The notes under the pieces were generated by a model. That model ran no database searches, was not told where the DNA came from, and saw only the letters and a program-made list of their open reading frames with translations. A stretch of 9,254 bases of DNA from JBHIDJ01 sp046760105. GTDB taxonomy: Bacteria; Pseudomonadota; Gammaproteobacteria; Acidiferrobacterales; SPGG2. Below are positions 1 to 5,688 of the stretch, one piece after another (positions within the stretch are counted from its first letter, which is position 1; each line of letters opens with the position of its first letter). The translations under genes and the position numbers were made by a program. The DNA is taken from contig JBHIDJ010000115.1 of assembly GCA_046760105.1 (NCBI GenBank), positions 1-9,254 on the forward strand, in the 5' to 3' direction.

Positions 1-1
1 G

Positions 2-58
2 ATCGGCCAGACCGCTCAGACTGACTCCTACCGCAGCACCGGACGTGAACGAGCCTGA
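2..58 (+). CDS. Possible 3' end of a truncated upstream gene
   Basis: A frame is open from the left edge of the window and ends at a TGA (56-58) that overlaps the ATG of the next gene as TGATG, an arrangement typical of translationally coupled genes. Only 18 codons are visible, ending in STGRERA, with no recognisable domain. The next gene has no strong Shine-Dalgarno sequence, which fits coupling. The frame could also be open by chance, since 18 codons is short. Confidence 0.3.
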   Translation: MGQTAQTDSYRSTGRERA

Positions 59-858
59 TGAATGGACTCTCACTGTTGACCAGGATTAAGCCATTTGCCA
101 TCGCGGTGGCGCTCGTCGGTTTCGAGTCACTGTTTTCCGCTCCTGCGATGGCAGCAGAAAATTGGAAAGGAGAGCTCAGTATGGCTACCGGGCTAGATTT
201 CAGCACCGGTGACTATGGCGAAACTTCCGATACGGATATCTGGTATACCTCATTCATAACAAAGTATGAAACGAGGCGTCTGATTTTTAAGCTTACTGTT
301 CCATATCTGCGCATCACTGGTCCTGGTGCTGTGGTCGGTGACACAGTTGTAAGTAGTGATGGCAACCAGCGGACCGAAACCGGTGTGGGCGATGTGATAG
401 CGGGCACTTTTTTAAATCTGTCTTCAGGCGCAGGCAAAGCTCCGCTGATCGATTTAGGTGTGAAGGTTAAATTTGGTACTGCCGATGAAGACAGAGGTCT
501 CGGTAGTGGGGAAGAGGACTACTCATTGCAACTGGATCTCGCCGACAACATAGGGAAGTTTACGATTTTCGGAACCTTGGGATACAAATGGCGGGGCGAA
601 CCCGAAGAATTTGAGCTGGAGGATGGGGCATTTGCATCTCTTGGCGGAGGATATAAGTTTCGGCGCAAGACCAATGGTGGACTGATCTTGGATGTAAAGG
701 AACCAGGTTCGTCAGGGCAAGAGAACATAGTCGAACTAACTGCATACATCGGATGGAAGCTGCGAGGGAATCTTAAATTGCTTGGCTATGCAGTGACTGG
801 CTTCTCCGACACGAGCCCGGATGGTGCAATCGGTTTGCAATTCAGTTATCGCCCGTAA
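58..858 (+). CDS. Outer-membrane beta-barrel protein, MetA/phenol-degradation-like
   Basis: This is a 266-residue protein with a Sec signal peptide: a hydrophobic stretch at about residues 12-30, then APAMA with likely cleavage near residue 32. The mature part alternates polar and hydrophobic residues, is rich in Gly and aromatics, and has the short strands expected of a beta-barrel. The patterns TGVGDV (about 108), a P-x-hydrophobic-D-L-G-x-K strand (about 130-137) and GLGSGEEDYSLQ (about 147-158), followed by a FGTLGYKWRG strand, resemble the MetA-pathway-of-phenol-degradation family (PF13557) of putative outer-membrane transporters. The substrate is unknown. It ends in FSYRP, close to the aromatic end usual for barrel proteins. 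The ATG overlaps an upstream stop as TGATG, and no strong ribosome binding site is seen. It converges on the B12 operon. The barrel assignment is firm; the family is likely but unconfirmed. Confidence 0.75.
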   Translation: MNGLSLLTRIKPFAIAVALVGFESLFSAPAMAAENWKGELSMATGLDFSTGDYGETSDTDIWYTSFITKYETRRLIFKLTVPYLRITGPGAVVGDTVVSSDGNQRTETGVGDVIAGTFLNLSSGAGKAPLIDLGVKVKFGTADEDRGLGSGEEDYSLQLDLADNIGKFTIFGTLGYKWRGEPEEFELEDGAFASLGGGYKFRRKTNGGLILDVKEPGSSGQENIVELTAYIGWKLRGNLKLLGYAVTGFSDTSPDGAIGLQFSYRP

Positions 859-945
859 GGCGACGCCTTTAGGCAACCACACCGATCACCTGACAGACGC
901 TCTTCTGCCGCTGAACGTTCACTCTCCGGAAGATCGCTGGTGTAT

Positions 946-1515
946 TTAGTCACCGGCCTCGTCCATGTGGCCTTTGCCTGGTTTCCACAGCACATCGCGA
1001 TGGCCAGCTTGCGCGTTCAACCAGCGCGCCATAACGAACAGCAGGTCGGACAGGCGGTTTAGGTATTTAATCGCATCAGCTGACACAGCTTCTGTTCTAC
1101 TCAGCGTCACCACGCGTCGTTCTGCGCGGCGACAGACCGTGCGGGCCACGTGGCACACGGCAGCGGCAGATGATCCTCCGGGAAGGATAAACTCCTTTAA
1201 CGGCTTGAGATCGCGGTTCAGGTCGTCGAGCGCACGCTCCAGCGCGGCGACGTCGTCGACGTCAATAGCTGTGTGCCCAGGCATGCAAAGTTCGCCACCG
1301 AGGTCGAACAGCCGGTGTTGTACGCTGGTCAGACAGTCACGAACAGCGTCCGGTAACTCGTGAGTCAACAGTAGCCCGATCAGGCTGTTCAATTCATCCA
1401 CCGTACCATACCCCTCGACCCGCGGACTGTCCTTCCCTACCCGTGTGCCATCGCCGAGGCCGGTGGTGCCGTCATCGCCGGTACGGGTATAGATCTTCGA
1501 CAGGCGATGTCCCAT
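946..1515 (-). CDS. pduO: PduO-type cob(I)yrinic acid a,c-diamide (cob(I)alamin) adenosyltransferase
   Basis: This cytoplasmic enzyme transfers the 5'-deoxyadenosyl group of ATP to the cobalt of reduced corrinoid, making adenosylcobalamin. The 189-residue product is full length for the PduO family (PF01923). Visible motifs are the N-terminal ATP-binding YTRTGDDGTTGLGDG (9-23), VDELNS (39-44), FILPGGS (109-115), CRRAERR (128-134) and YLNRLSDLLFVMAR (151-164). The ATG at 1515 is preferred over an in-frame upstream start at 1581 because the family begins right at this point and GGAAGAG lies just upstream, inside the end of tonB. The start lies 2 bases past the tonB stop, so the two are probably coupled. 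As last gene of the btuB operon it would convert imported B12 to coenzyme form. No terminator with a T-run was seen after it. Confidence 0.95.
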   Translation of the reverse strand: MGHRLSKIYTRTGDDGTTGLGDGTRVGKDSPRVEGYGTVDELNSLIGLLLTHELPDAVRDCLTSVQHRLFDLGGELCMPGHTAIDVDDVAALERALDDLNRDLKPLKEFILPGGSSAAAVCHVARTVCRRAERRVVTLSRTEAVSADAIKYLNRLSDLLFVMARWLNAQAGHRDVLWKPGKGHMDEAGD

Positions 1516-1517
1516 CT

Positions 1518-2474
1518 CTAGTGCTCTTCCAGCCTGTAAATCACCGGTAGTTCGATGTCGATCGCCCGGCCTTCCAGCCAAGCCGGCGCCTCCGCAAGAT
1601 GCCTTACTTTGCGCAGTGCTTGGATCGCCGATTCATCCAAAACTGCATAACCTGAACCCTGTGCCACGCGAATATTCGTAAGACGCCCATCGGGTTCTAT
1701 CGTGAATCGGACCCGAACGCTTCCTTGCCAGCCGAGCCGGCGCGCGACGGCGGGATACCAGAAATAGCGCGACAAGTCGGTTTGCAGACGCCCACGGATG
1801 GGGGCGCGTGCCGTCTCGCTGGTGTCGGTCGAACCGGCTGTACTGGACACCGACTCAACTGAGCGCTTTGTGGTCTTGGGTGTCCGCATGTCACTGGTCT
1901 CGGGCGAAGATCGTGCTGTGCGGCCTGCTGAAGAGGCACGCGTCTGTGTCGGCGGCATGTAAAATTGCACAGATCTCTCCGCCGGCTGCCAGGATCGTGC
2001 GACCACGAGTTTACTTGCAACGATCCCTCTGGTTCTGTCGATCGAATTCTTGTGTGGTTGGTCCATTTTGGCGCGCACCGTCGCCTGTGCCGTAACGCGT
2101 ACCGGCATCGAGGGAGTTTTCTTAGTGATCGTTTTCCGCCCTGGGGTCAATTTAAGTCTGGGCCTGTTTGTCTTGGTGTTGCGTGACGGGGGGCGCTGTG
2201 TGATGTTCGTCGGCGTAGGCGAGATTTTCGGTTTCGCGATTTTTTTGAGGCGCTGTTTCGATTTGAGTGCCTTTGTGTTGATCTTTTTCGGGTTCGTTGT
2301 TTTGGCCGTTGGCTTCGATGCCGATCTGATCGCGGCAGGTCTTGTGCTTGGTGTCTGCGCAGCGAAGCCAACTGACAAGATGGTGGCGGTGCGAAACTTT
2401 GGCACCGTCGGCGCAGGCCACGTCGCCAGTATGGCTATGTGCACTGCGATGGAAAGCGCCGCGAATTTGACCAT
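1518..2474 (-). CDS. tonB: TonB-family energy transducer of the btuB operon
   Basis: This is an inner-membrane-anchored periplasmic protein that should pass proton-motive-force energy from ExbB/ExbD to the BtuB receptor. With the ATG at 2474 it is 318 residues: a short N-terminal membrane anchor (about 3-20, FAALSIAVHIAILATW), a long linker of about 200 residues, and a C-terminal TonB domain (PF03544) from about 227. The domain contains WYPAVARRLGWQGSVRVRF, EPDGR, the SG turn and LDESAIQALRKV. The linker is rich in Lys, Arg, Thr, Ser and Pro rather than the classic Glu-Pro/Lys-Pro repeats. A GTG at 2489 would add five residues (MIGRN); GGACGG before the ATG and the better anchor position favour the ATG. 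It starts 21 bases after the btuB stop. No exbB or exbD is visible, so it presumably borrows a pair encoded elsewhere. Confidence 0.88.
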   Translation of the reverse strand: MVKFAALSIAVHIAILATWPAPTVPKFRTATILSVGFAAQTPSTRPAAIRSASKPTAKTTNPKKINTKALKSKQRLKKIAKPKISPTPTNITQRPPSRNTKTNRPRLKLTPGRKTITKKTPSMPVRVTAQATVRAKMDQPHKNSIDRTRGIVASKLVVARSWQPAERSVQFYMPPTQTRASSAGRTARSSPETSDMRTPKTTKRSVESVSSTAGSTDTSETARAPIRGRLQTDLSRYFWYPAVARRLGWQGSVRVRFTIEPDGRLTNIRVAQGSGYAVLDESAIQALRKVRHLAEAPAWLEGRAIDIELPVIYRLEEH

Positions 2475-2495
2475 GTTCCGTCCAATCACGTCTGG

Positions 2496-4361
2496 CTATC
2501 CACCCGGTTGACCGATGCGTCCGATCTGCGGGCGAAAAGCGGCTGTAAAAAGGACATTTCGCCCGAGCTCATTGAAGGTGTCAACAGTTTGGTATTCTTT
2601 GTCGAAGAGATTATTGATGCGGCCGCCCAGCTCCCAATTCTTGGTCAGTTGGTGCGTTACCGCTGCGTTGACGACGCCATAGCCCGCAACTTCGATCATG
2701 TTTGCGGTATCGTCGAACCGCGACCCCTGAGCGATGAGCGTGAAGAGCAGATTGGTCTTAGGAAAGCGCCGCTCAAGATCCAACCTGAGGATCTCCTTGG
2801 AGCGACGTGGCAGGTCATCGCCGGTGGTGTCGTTGCGTGGATCGATCAAAGACAAGGCAATCCGTCCTATCCAGTCTGCAATCGGCGCGGATAGCTCGAA
2901 CTCGAGACCTTTGATCGTGGCCTTGTCTAGGTTTTGTGGGATGAAATTCTGGTCCAGCGCGATCAGATTGTCGATCTCTGTGCGGTAAATACGGATGTCC
3001 CAACGTGCGCCCGCAATCCTCCCTCTGGCGCCAAACTCGATACTCTCTGACTCTTCCGGTTTAAGGTCAGGATTGGCTGTCGGGAATCCCATGAAATCCG
3101 GAAAGAACAGGTCATTGAAGGTCGGAGCCCGGAAGCCCGTGCCAAACAAAGCAAGAATACGTGTCCCGTTGCTTAATGTATGACCCCAGTTGATATTGCC
3201 GGTCGTTTTCCTCCCAAACGCCTCGTTGTCATCCCGGCGCAATCCGAAGAGAAAATCATTTCGCCCATAATTTCCCTGGTACTGACCAAACACGGCCTTG
3301 TTATCCCGTGATGTCTGGGTGAAGTTCACGGTGCTGTCGATCTTCTCGTCGCGATAATCGGCGCCAAGAGTAAGGAGCTGTTTGGTGCCAAAGGTGAGAT
3401 CGTTCTGCCAAGTAAACGAATCGATTTCGCTATCGAAGCGACTGGGGGTGACGGTTCCATCAGCGCGAAACGTAGTGCGTTTGTCCTTCGTGCGCCCACC
3501 CTCAAACCGTAGGTTCCAGCGGCGGGTAGGGCGATACTGGTATTTGGCGCCGGCGCTCGATACTTCGAAGTCATCCTCATTTCCGCCGCTAGCGTCAAAT
3601 TCGGTGTTGCCGTCTGATTTTGTGGCGAAAAACTCCAGCTGGCTGGTGTTTACGAAGCGGTGACCATAACGGGCACTGAATGCATCATTGTCATAACCGT
3701 CCTTGTCGGGTTCATCGAGCGGCAAGAAGCCGAACAGAAGCGTGGGTTCGCGCGCATCAATGCCGTCGGTGCGAAAACTACTTGCGCTGACGTTATACCA
3801 GTTGCGGTCGTTACCCGCTGAAATCCCGGTATTGACGCTGCGAGTGTTTTCGGTTCCGGCGCCCAGTTCTACGCGCGCTCTTGGCGGCCCCTTTCCCGTG
3901 CGGGTAAAGATCTGGATCACGCCGCCGATAGCTTCAGAGCCGTACAAACTGGAACGGGGTCCGCGTACGATCTCGATGCGCTCGATCTCCGACAGCGGCA
4001 GGAACTCCCAGGAGGGCTGTCCCGCCGACACCGAGTTGATCTTCAGTCCGTCCACCAATCCCAAGATTTGTGTAGAATTAGTACCGCGCAAGAAAATCGA
4101 AGAGAGCTTGCCGAAACCACCTTGTATTGCAACATCTACACCCGCTAGGCCACGCAAAAGTTCAGGAACGCTGAGCGCCTTACTTTTTTCGATATCCTCG
4201 CGTGTAATAACAGTAACCGAGGCAAGCGACTCGTCAGCGGTCTCGGCAGTGCGCGTGGCCGTCACGACTATTGGCGGTTGTGGTTCATTGTCAGCATATG
4301 AAGATTGCATAACGACGCACGCCGCGCCCATGACGGCGATCCTGGTAAGTATTCTTTTCAT
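2496..4361 (-). CDS. btuB: BtuB-type TonB-dependent cobalamin receptor
   Basis: This outer-membrane 22-strand receptor imports cobalamin into the periplasm. The 621-residue product has a signal peptide (1-23, ending SSYA), a TonB box PIVVTATRT (30-38), and a plug domain with TREDIEKS, LRGLAGVDV, FLRGTNS and IEIVRGPRSSLYGSEAIGG (about 129-147). A long barrel follows. An Asp-rich loop DEPDKDGYDND (216-226) lies where E. coli BtuB has its calcium-binding loops. The barrel ends with WELGGRINNLFDKEY, typical of the family, and a last strand RNVLFTAAF. It then carries an unusual tail to QPGG instead of ending on an aromatic residue. The ATG at 4361 is chosen over an upstream in-frame start at 4463 because GGAGGA lies 6-7 bases before it and the signal peptide begins there. 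The upstream cobalamin riboswitch makes B12, rather than a siderophore, the likely ligand. Confidence 0.95.
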   Translation of the reverse strand: MKRILTRIAVMGAACVVMQSSYADNEPQPPIVVTATRTAETADESLASVTVITREDIEKSKALSVPELLRGLAGVDVAIQGGFGKLSSIFLRGTNSTQILGLVDGLKINSVSAGQPSWEFLPLSEIERIEIVRGPRSSLYGSEAIGGVIQIFTRTGKGPPRARVELGAGTENTRSVNTGISAGNDRNWYNVSASSFRTDGIDAREPTLLFGFLPLDEPDKDGYDNDAFSARYGHRFVNTSQLEFFATKSDGNTEFDASGGNEDDFEVSSAGAKYQYRPTRRWNLRFEGGRTKDKRTTFRADGTVTPSRFDSEIDSFTWQNDLTFGTKQLLTLGADYRDEKIDSTVNFTQTSRDNKAVFGQYQGNYGRNDFLFGLRRDDNEAFGRKTTGNINWGHTLSNGTRILALFGTGFRAPTFNDLFFPDFMGFPTANPDLKPEESESIEFGARGRIAGARWDIRIYRTEIDNLIALDQNFIPQNLDKATIKGLEFELSAPIADWIGRIALSLIDPRNDTTGDDLPRRSKEILRLDLERRFPKTNLLFTLIAQGSRFDDTANMIEVAGYGVVNAAVTHQLTKNWELGGRINNLFDKEYQTVDTFNELGRNVLFTAAFRPQIGRIGQPGG

Positions 4362-4364
4362 TTT

Positions 4365-4450
4365 TTCCTCCGCACTGTGCGCACACCCGCGCAGTTGGGT
4401 TAAACGGTGGGCGGAGGAATAAGGAGGCTGGAGCCGCTGTGCCACCCGCC
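4365..4450 (-). promoter_or_regulatory. Translational expression platform of the cobalamin riboswitch
   Basis: On the - strand the btuB Shine-Dalgarno region GCGGAGGAA (4365-4373) has a perfect 9-base complement TTCCTCCGC upstream (4411-4419), so it can be sequestered in a hairpin with a 37-base loop. A second helix is possible between GGCGGGTGG (4442-4450) and CCGCCCACC (4406-4414): eight of nine positions pair, counting one G-U, with a C-A mismatch. It would use four bases of the anti-RBS arm, so the two helices exclude each other, as expected of sequester and antisequester. No T-run terminator is present, so control is probably on translation. Confidence 0.65.
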
Positions 4451-4473
4451 GCAACACCGTCACCGGATAGCTT

Positions 4474-4648
4474 CAGGCCGGTCTCCGGGCTTACGAGCAG
4501 CTTTGGTGCCGAGCGAATCGCCTTCCCACGTTACCACGCAGTGGCGGTGTGATTCGCTGCAACTCGATTACCGTTGCGGGGGCAGCGTCGGATTTGCACC
4601 GACTTCCCGTTTCATTCCTTAGGCGGACGCCTTCGGAACACCGGAAGC
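4474..4648 (-). promoter_or_regulatory. Cobalamin (B12) riboswitch aptamer
   Basis: Read on the - strand, this has the conserved core in order: GGGAAGTCGGTGCAAATCC followed by GACGCTGCCCCCGCAACGGTA (about 4566-4606), then GCCACTGCG and GTGGGAAGGCG (about 4520-4545). It ends in the B12 box AGCCCGGAGACCGGCCT (4475-4491). Outer P1 pairing is visible between CCGGT (4640-4644) and ACCGG (4478-4482). It lies directly upstream of btuB on the same strand, where such aptamers are normally found, and should repress the operon when adenosylcobalamin or a related corrinoid binds. Confidence 0.95.
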
Positions 4649-4655
4649 GCGTGAC

Positions 4656-4685
4656 ACGATACAGGACACAACGCCCGGTATGCAA
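4656..4685 (-). promoter_or_regulatory. Candidate sigma70-type promoter of the btuB operon
   Basis: On the - strand TTGCAT (4680-4685) and TGTATCGT, an extended -10 with hexamer TATCGT at 4656-4661, are separated by 18 bases. The hexamers are weak matches to consensus, but initiation would fall near 4649, within a few bases of the first riboswitch pairing. That position supports the call. Confidence 0.4.
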
Positions 4686-4828
4686 GCGGATCAGGACAAT
4701 GCCGCGGACGTCCGTTTGGCAACGTCTTTATTTACGGATGGCGAGACGGGGTAAAGGTCAAGCGCGTACACGCTTCGATGGCCGCTGCGCGTAAGGGCGG
4801 GCGAGAGGGCGCGAGCAAGAGAGCTTCT

Positions 4829-5026
4829 TTAAGGCCCTGCTGTGGTAGTGAATCTAGTCCAAGGGGGCGATGTTGAGAGATTGGCGGGTTGCGCCGGGGG
4901 ACGCAGCCGCTCGGAGAGCAGTTGCGAGCGCCCACACACGGGACACTTGTGCCAGGATTGTCGGCTGAGCGTGCCTGACTCCTCGTGGGTTTGCGCCATT
5001 AAAGAATGGCAGCGGCTGCAGCGCAT
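4829..5026 (-). CDS. Small zinc-ribbon protein of unknown function
   Basis: This is a 65-residue protein that I do not recognise by name. It starts with a CxxC (C3, C6) and has a second CxxCG (C28, C31) after 21 residues, with His and Trp just before it (WHKCPVCGR). That is the layout of a small treble-clef or rubredoxin-like zinc knuckle. The second half is low in structure and rich in Pro, Ser and Thr. The case for a real gene does not rest on the frame alone: AGAGGAGG lies eight bases before the ATG, and a promoter with a perfect TATAAT lies 48 bases upstream of it. It is on the same strand as btuB, but a separate promoter before btuB suggests an independent transcript. A role in metal binding or nucleic-acid contact is only a guess. 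Confidence 0.65.
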   Translation of the reverse strand: MRCSRCHSLMAQTHEESGTLSRQSWHKCPVCGRSQLLSERLRPPAQPANLSTSPPWTRFTTTAGP

Positions 5027-5073
5027 AATCGTGCCTCCTCTTGAGTGAGAGTTTGGGGATGCCGCTGGGTCGA

Positions 5074-5103
5074 ATTATAACGGCAAAACCCTCCCCGCCC
5101 CAA
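5074..5103 (-). promoter_or_regulatory. Promoter of the small zinc-ribbon gene
   Basis: On the - strand TTGGGG (5098-5103) and a perfect TATAAT (5074-5079) are separated by 18 bases. Initiation near 5067 would give a leader of about 40 bases containing the AGAGGAGG ribosome binding site. The -35 matches only its TTG, and its flank carries an inverted repeat, so an activator is possible. Confidence 0.5.
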
Positions 5104-5106
5104 CCA

Positions 5107-5136
5107 ATTGGGGTTATCCTAGTCACCGACCCCAAT
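5107..5136. repeat. Perfect 8-bp inverted repeat between divergent promoter candidates
   Basis: ATTGGGGT (5107-5114) and ACCCCAAT (5129-5136) are exact reverse complements with a 14-base spacer. The repeat sits immediately upstream of the -35 of the leftward promoter and overlaps the -35 to -10 region of a rightward promoter candidate. This placement fits an operator for a dimeric regulator acting on both. The arms could also form an RNA hairpin, but no T-run follows in either direction. Confidence 0.45.
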
Positions 5137-5141
5137 ATAGT
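5114..5141 (+). promoter_or_regulatory. Candidate rightward promoter toward the leader region and TRAP operon
   Basis: TATAGT (5136-5141) matches five of six -10 consensus positions. The best -35 at normal spacing is the poor TTATCC (5114-5119, 16 bases away), inside the inverted-repeat spacer. Initiation near 5148 would place the hairpin-rich stretch at the start of the transcript. The weak -35 suggests an activator-dependent promoter or a chance match. Confidence 0.3.
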
Positions 5142-5147
5142 GTGGTC

Positions 5148-5375
5148 ATGCAAGAAAAGCAAGGCTTAGGTTTTGCTTGGACGATGTACGGATTTTGCCA
5201 TCTCGACCCTTACGACAGTGCACCGACGGGGCGCGCTGTGGGTCACGAAAGATGCCACCGCTTTCGGTGGGTACGAGGTTACATACCAACTCGGTTGGTC
5301 AGCTGCCGGGAGGAAGAACCGGTGCGAAAGTGACTGCTTAACGCCTGCTACGGACTGGAGCAGCCGTCAGCGAGG
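5148..5375 (+). ncRNA. Candidate structured leader or small RNA of unknown class
   Basis: Several hairpins lie close together with no convincing coding frame. They are ACAGTGC/GCGCTGT (5215-5221 with 5233-5239, one G-U), CCACCG-CTTT-CGGTGG (5255-5270), ACCAA-CTCGG-TTGGT (5285-5299), GCCGG/CCGGT (5305-5309 with 5319-5323, one G-U) and GCTACGG/CCGTcAGC (5347-5353 with 5364-5371, one bulge) with an inner CTG/CAG. Unpaired purine runs such as ACGAAAG and GCGAAAG lie between them. A promoter candidate points into it and the TRAP operon follows on the same strand. I compared it from memory with TPP, FMN, SAM, glycine, cobalamin and cyclic-di-GMP riboswitches and found no full match. Boundaries and strand are uncertain. 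Confidence 0.3.
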
Positions 5376-5388
5376 CTATTAAATCGGG

Positions 5389-5631
5389 GTGTGCGTGGTC
5401 GTTACCTTTGTCTTTAGAATGCCTAGATTGACCACGGTCAGCCAGTTACACGCAAACCGCACTGGTAGACCATCGTCGCAAGCGGCATTTATTGAAGAAG
5501 AAGTATTATGGCGGAACAAACTCCTTGCATTTGTCGACTTTCTCTGTTGTGATTTTCTGCTAGCACGAATCCCTCCCCAGATATTGCATGCAGTCCTCAT
5601 TTTTCTAATGGGATTCATGCTGTACAACTAA
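5389..5631 (+). CDS. Doubtful 80-codon frame with a hydrophobic C-terminus
   Basis: The frame opens at a GTG (5389) without a clear ribosome binding site and ends 57 bases before the TRAP binding-protein gene. The first half shows no domain. The last 25 residues (LLARIPPQILHAVLIFLMGF and on to LYN) could form one membrane segment. They also resemble the C-terminal end of TauE/SafE-type permeases, where a P-P-x-x-L motif precedes a final helix. It may therefore be a small membrane protein, the decayed tail of a permease, or non-coding leader sequence. The evidence does not decide between these. Confidence 0.2.
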   Translation: MCVVVTFVFRMPRLTTVSQLHANRTGRPSSQAAFIEEEVLWRNKLLAFVDFLCCDFLLARIPPQILHAVLIFLMGFMLYN

Positions 5632-5688
5632 GGCAACCCCTATGTATGCATCAATCTCGAGTAAGAACAATGGAGGAGGTATCACATC

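Noticed and set aside
853..875. Small hairpin AAGGC-GAC-GCCTT between the convergent genes as a bidirectional terminator
   Set aside because: It has only five base pairs and no T-run on either side, too weak to call.
1516..1581. N-terminal extension of the adenosyltransferase to a start at 1581
   Set aside because: It would overlap the end of tonB by 64 bases, and the family begins at MGHRLSKIYTRTGDDG, which has its own ribosome binding site.
2050..2511. Hydrophobic 153-codon frame on the + strand opposite tonB
   Set aside because: The hydrophobic look is the mirror of the Lys/Thr-rich TonB linker codons. It has no ribosome binding site and no recognisable membrane-protein family.
3703..4422. 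Open frame of 239 codons on the + strand opposite btuB
   Set aside because: It is antisense to a gene with clear family motifs and crosses its signal peptide and ribosome binding site. The translation has no domain and looks like a shadow frame.
4362..4463. N-terminal extension of BtuB to a start at 4463
   Set aside because: It would read through the expression platform and ribosome binding site and would put 34 polar residues before the signal peptide.
4491..4685. Short frames on both strands across the riboswitch
   Set aside because: The stretch is fully explained by the conserved cobalamin aptamer and the translations show nothing recognisable.
5150..5180. Repeat AAGCAA/TTGCTT as a leader hairpin
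   Set aside because: It has only six A/T-rich pairs with a 10-base loop, likely by chance.
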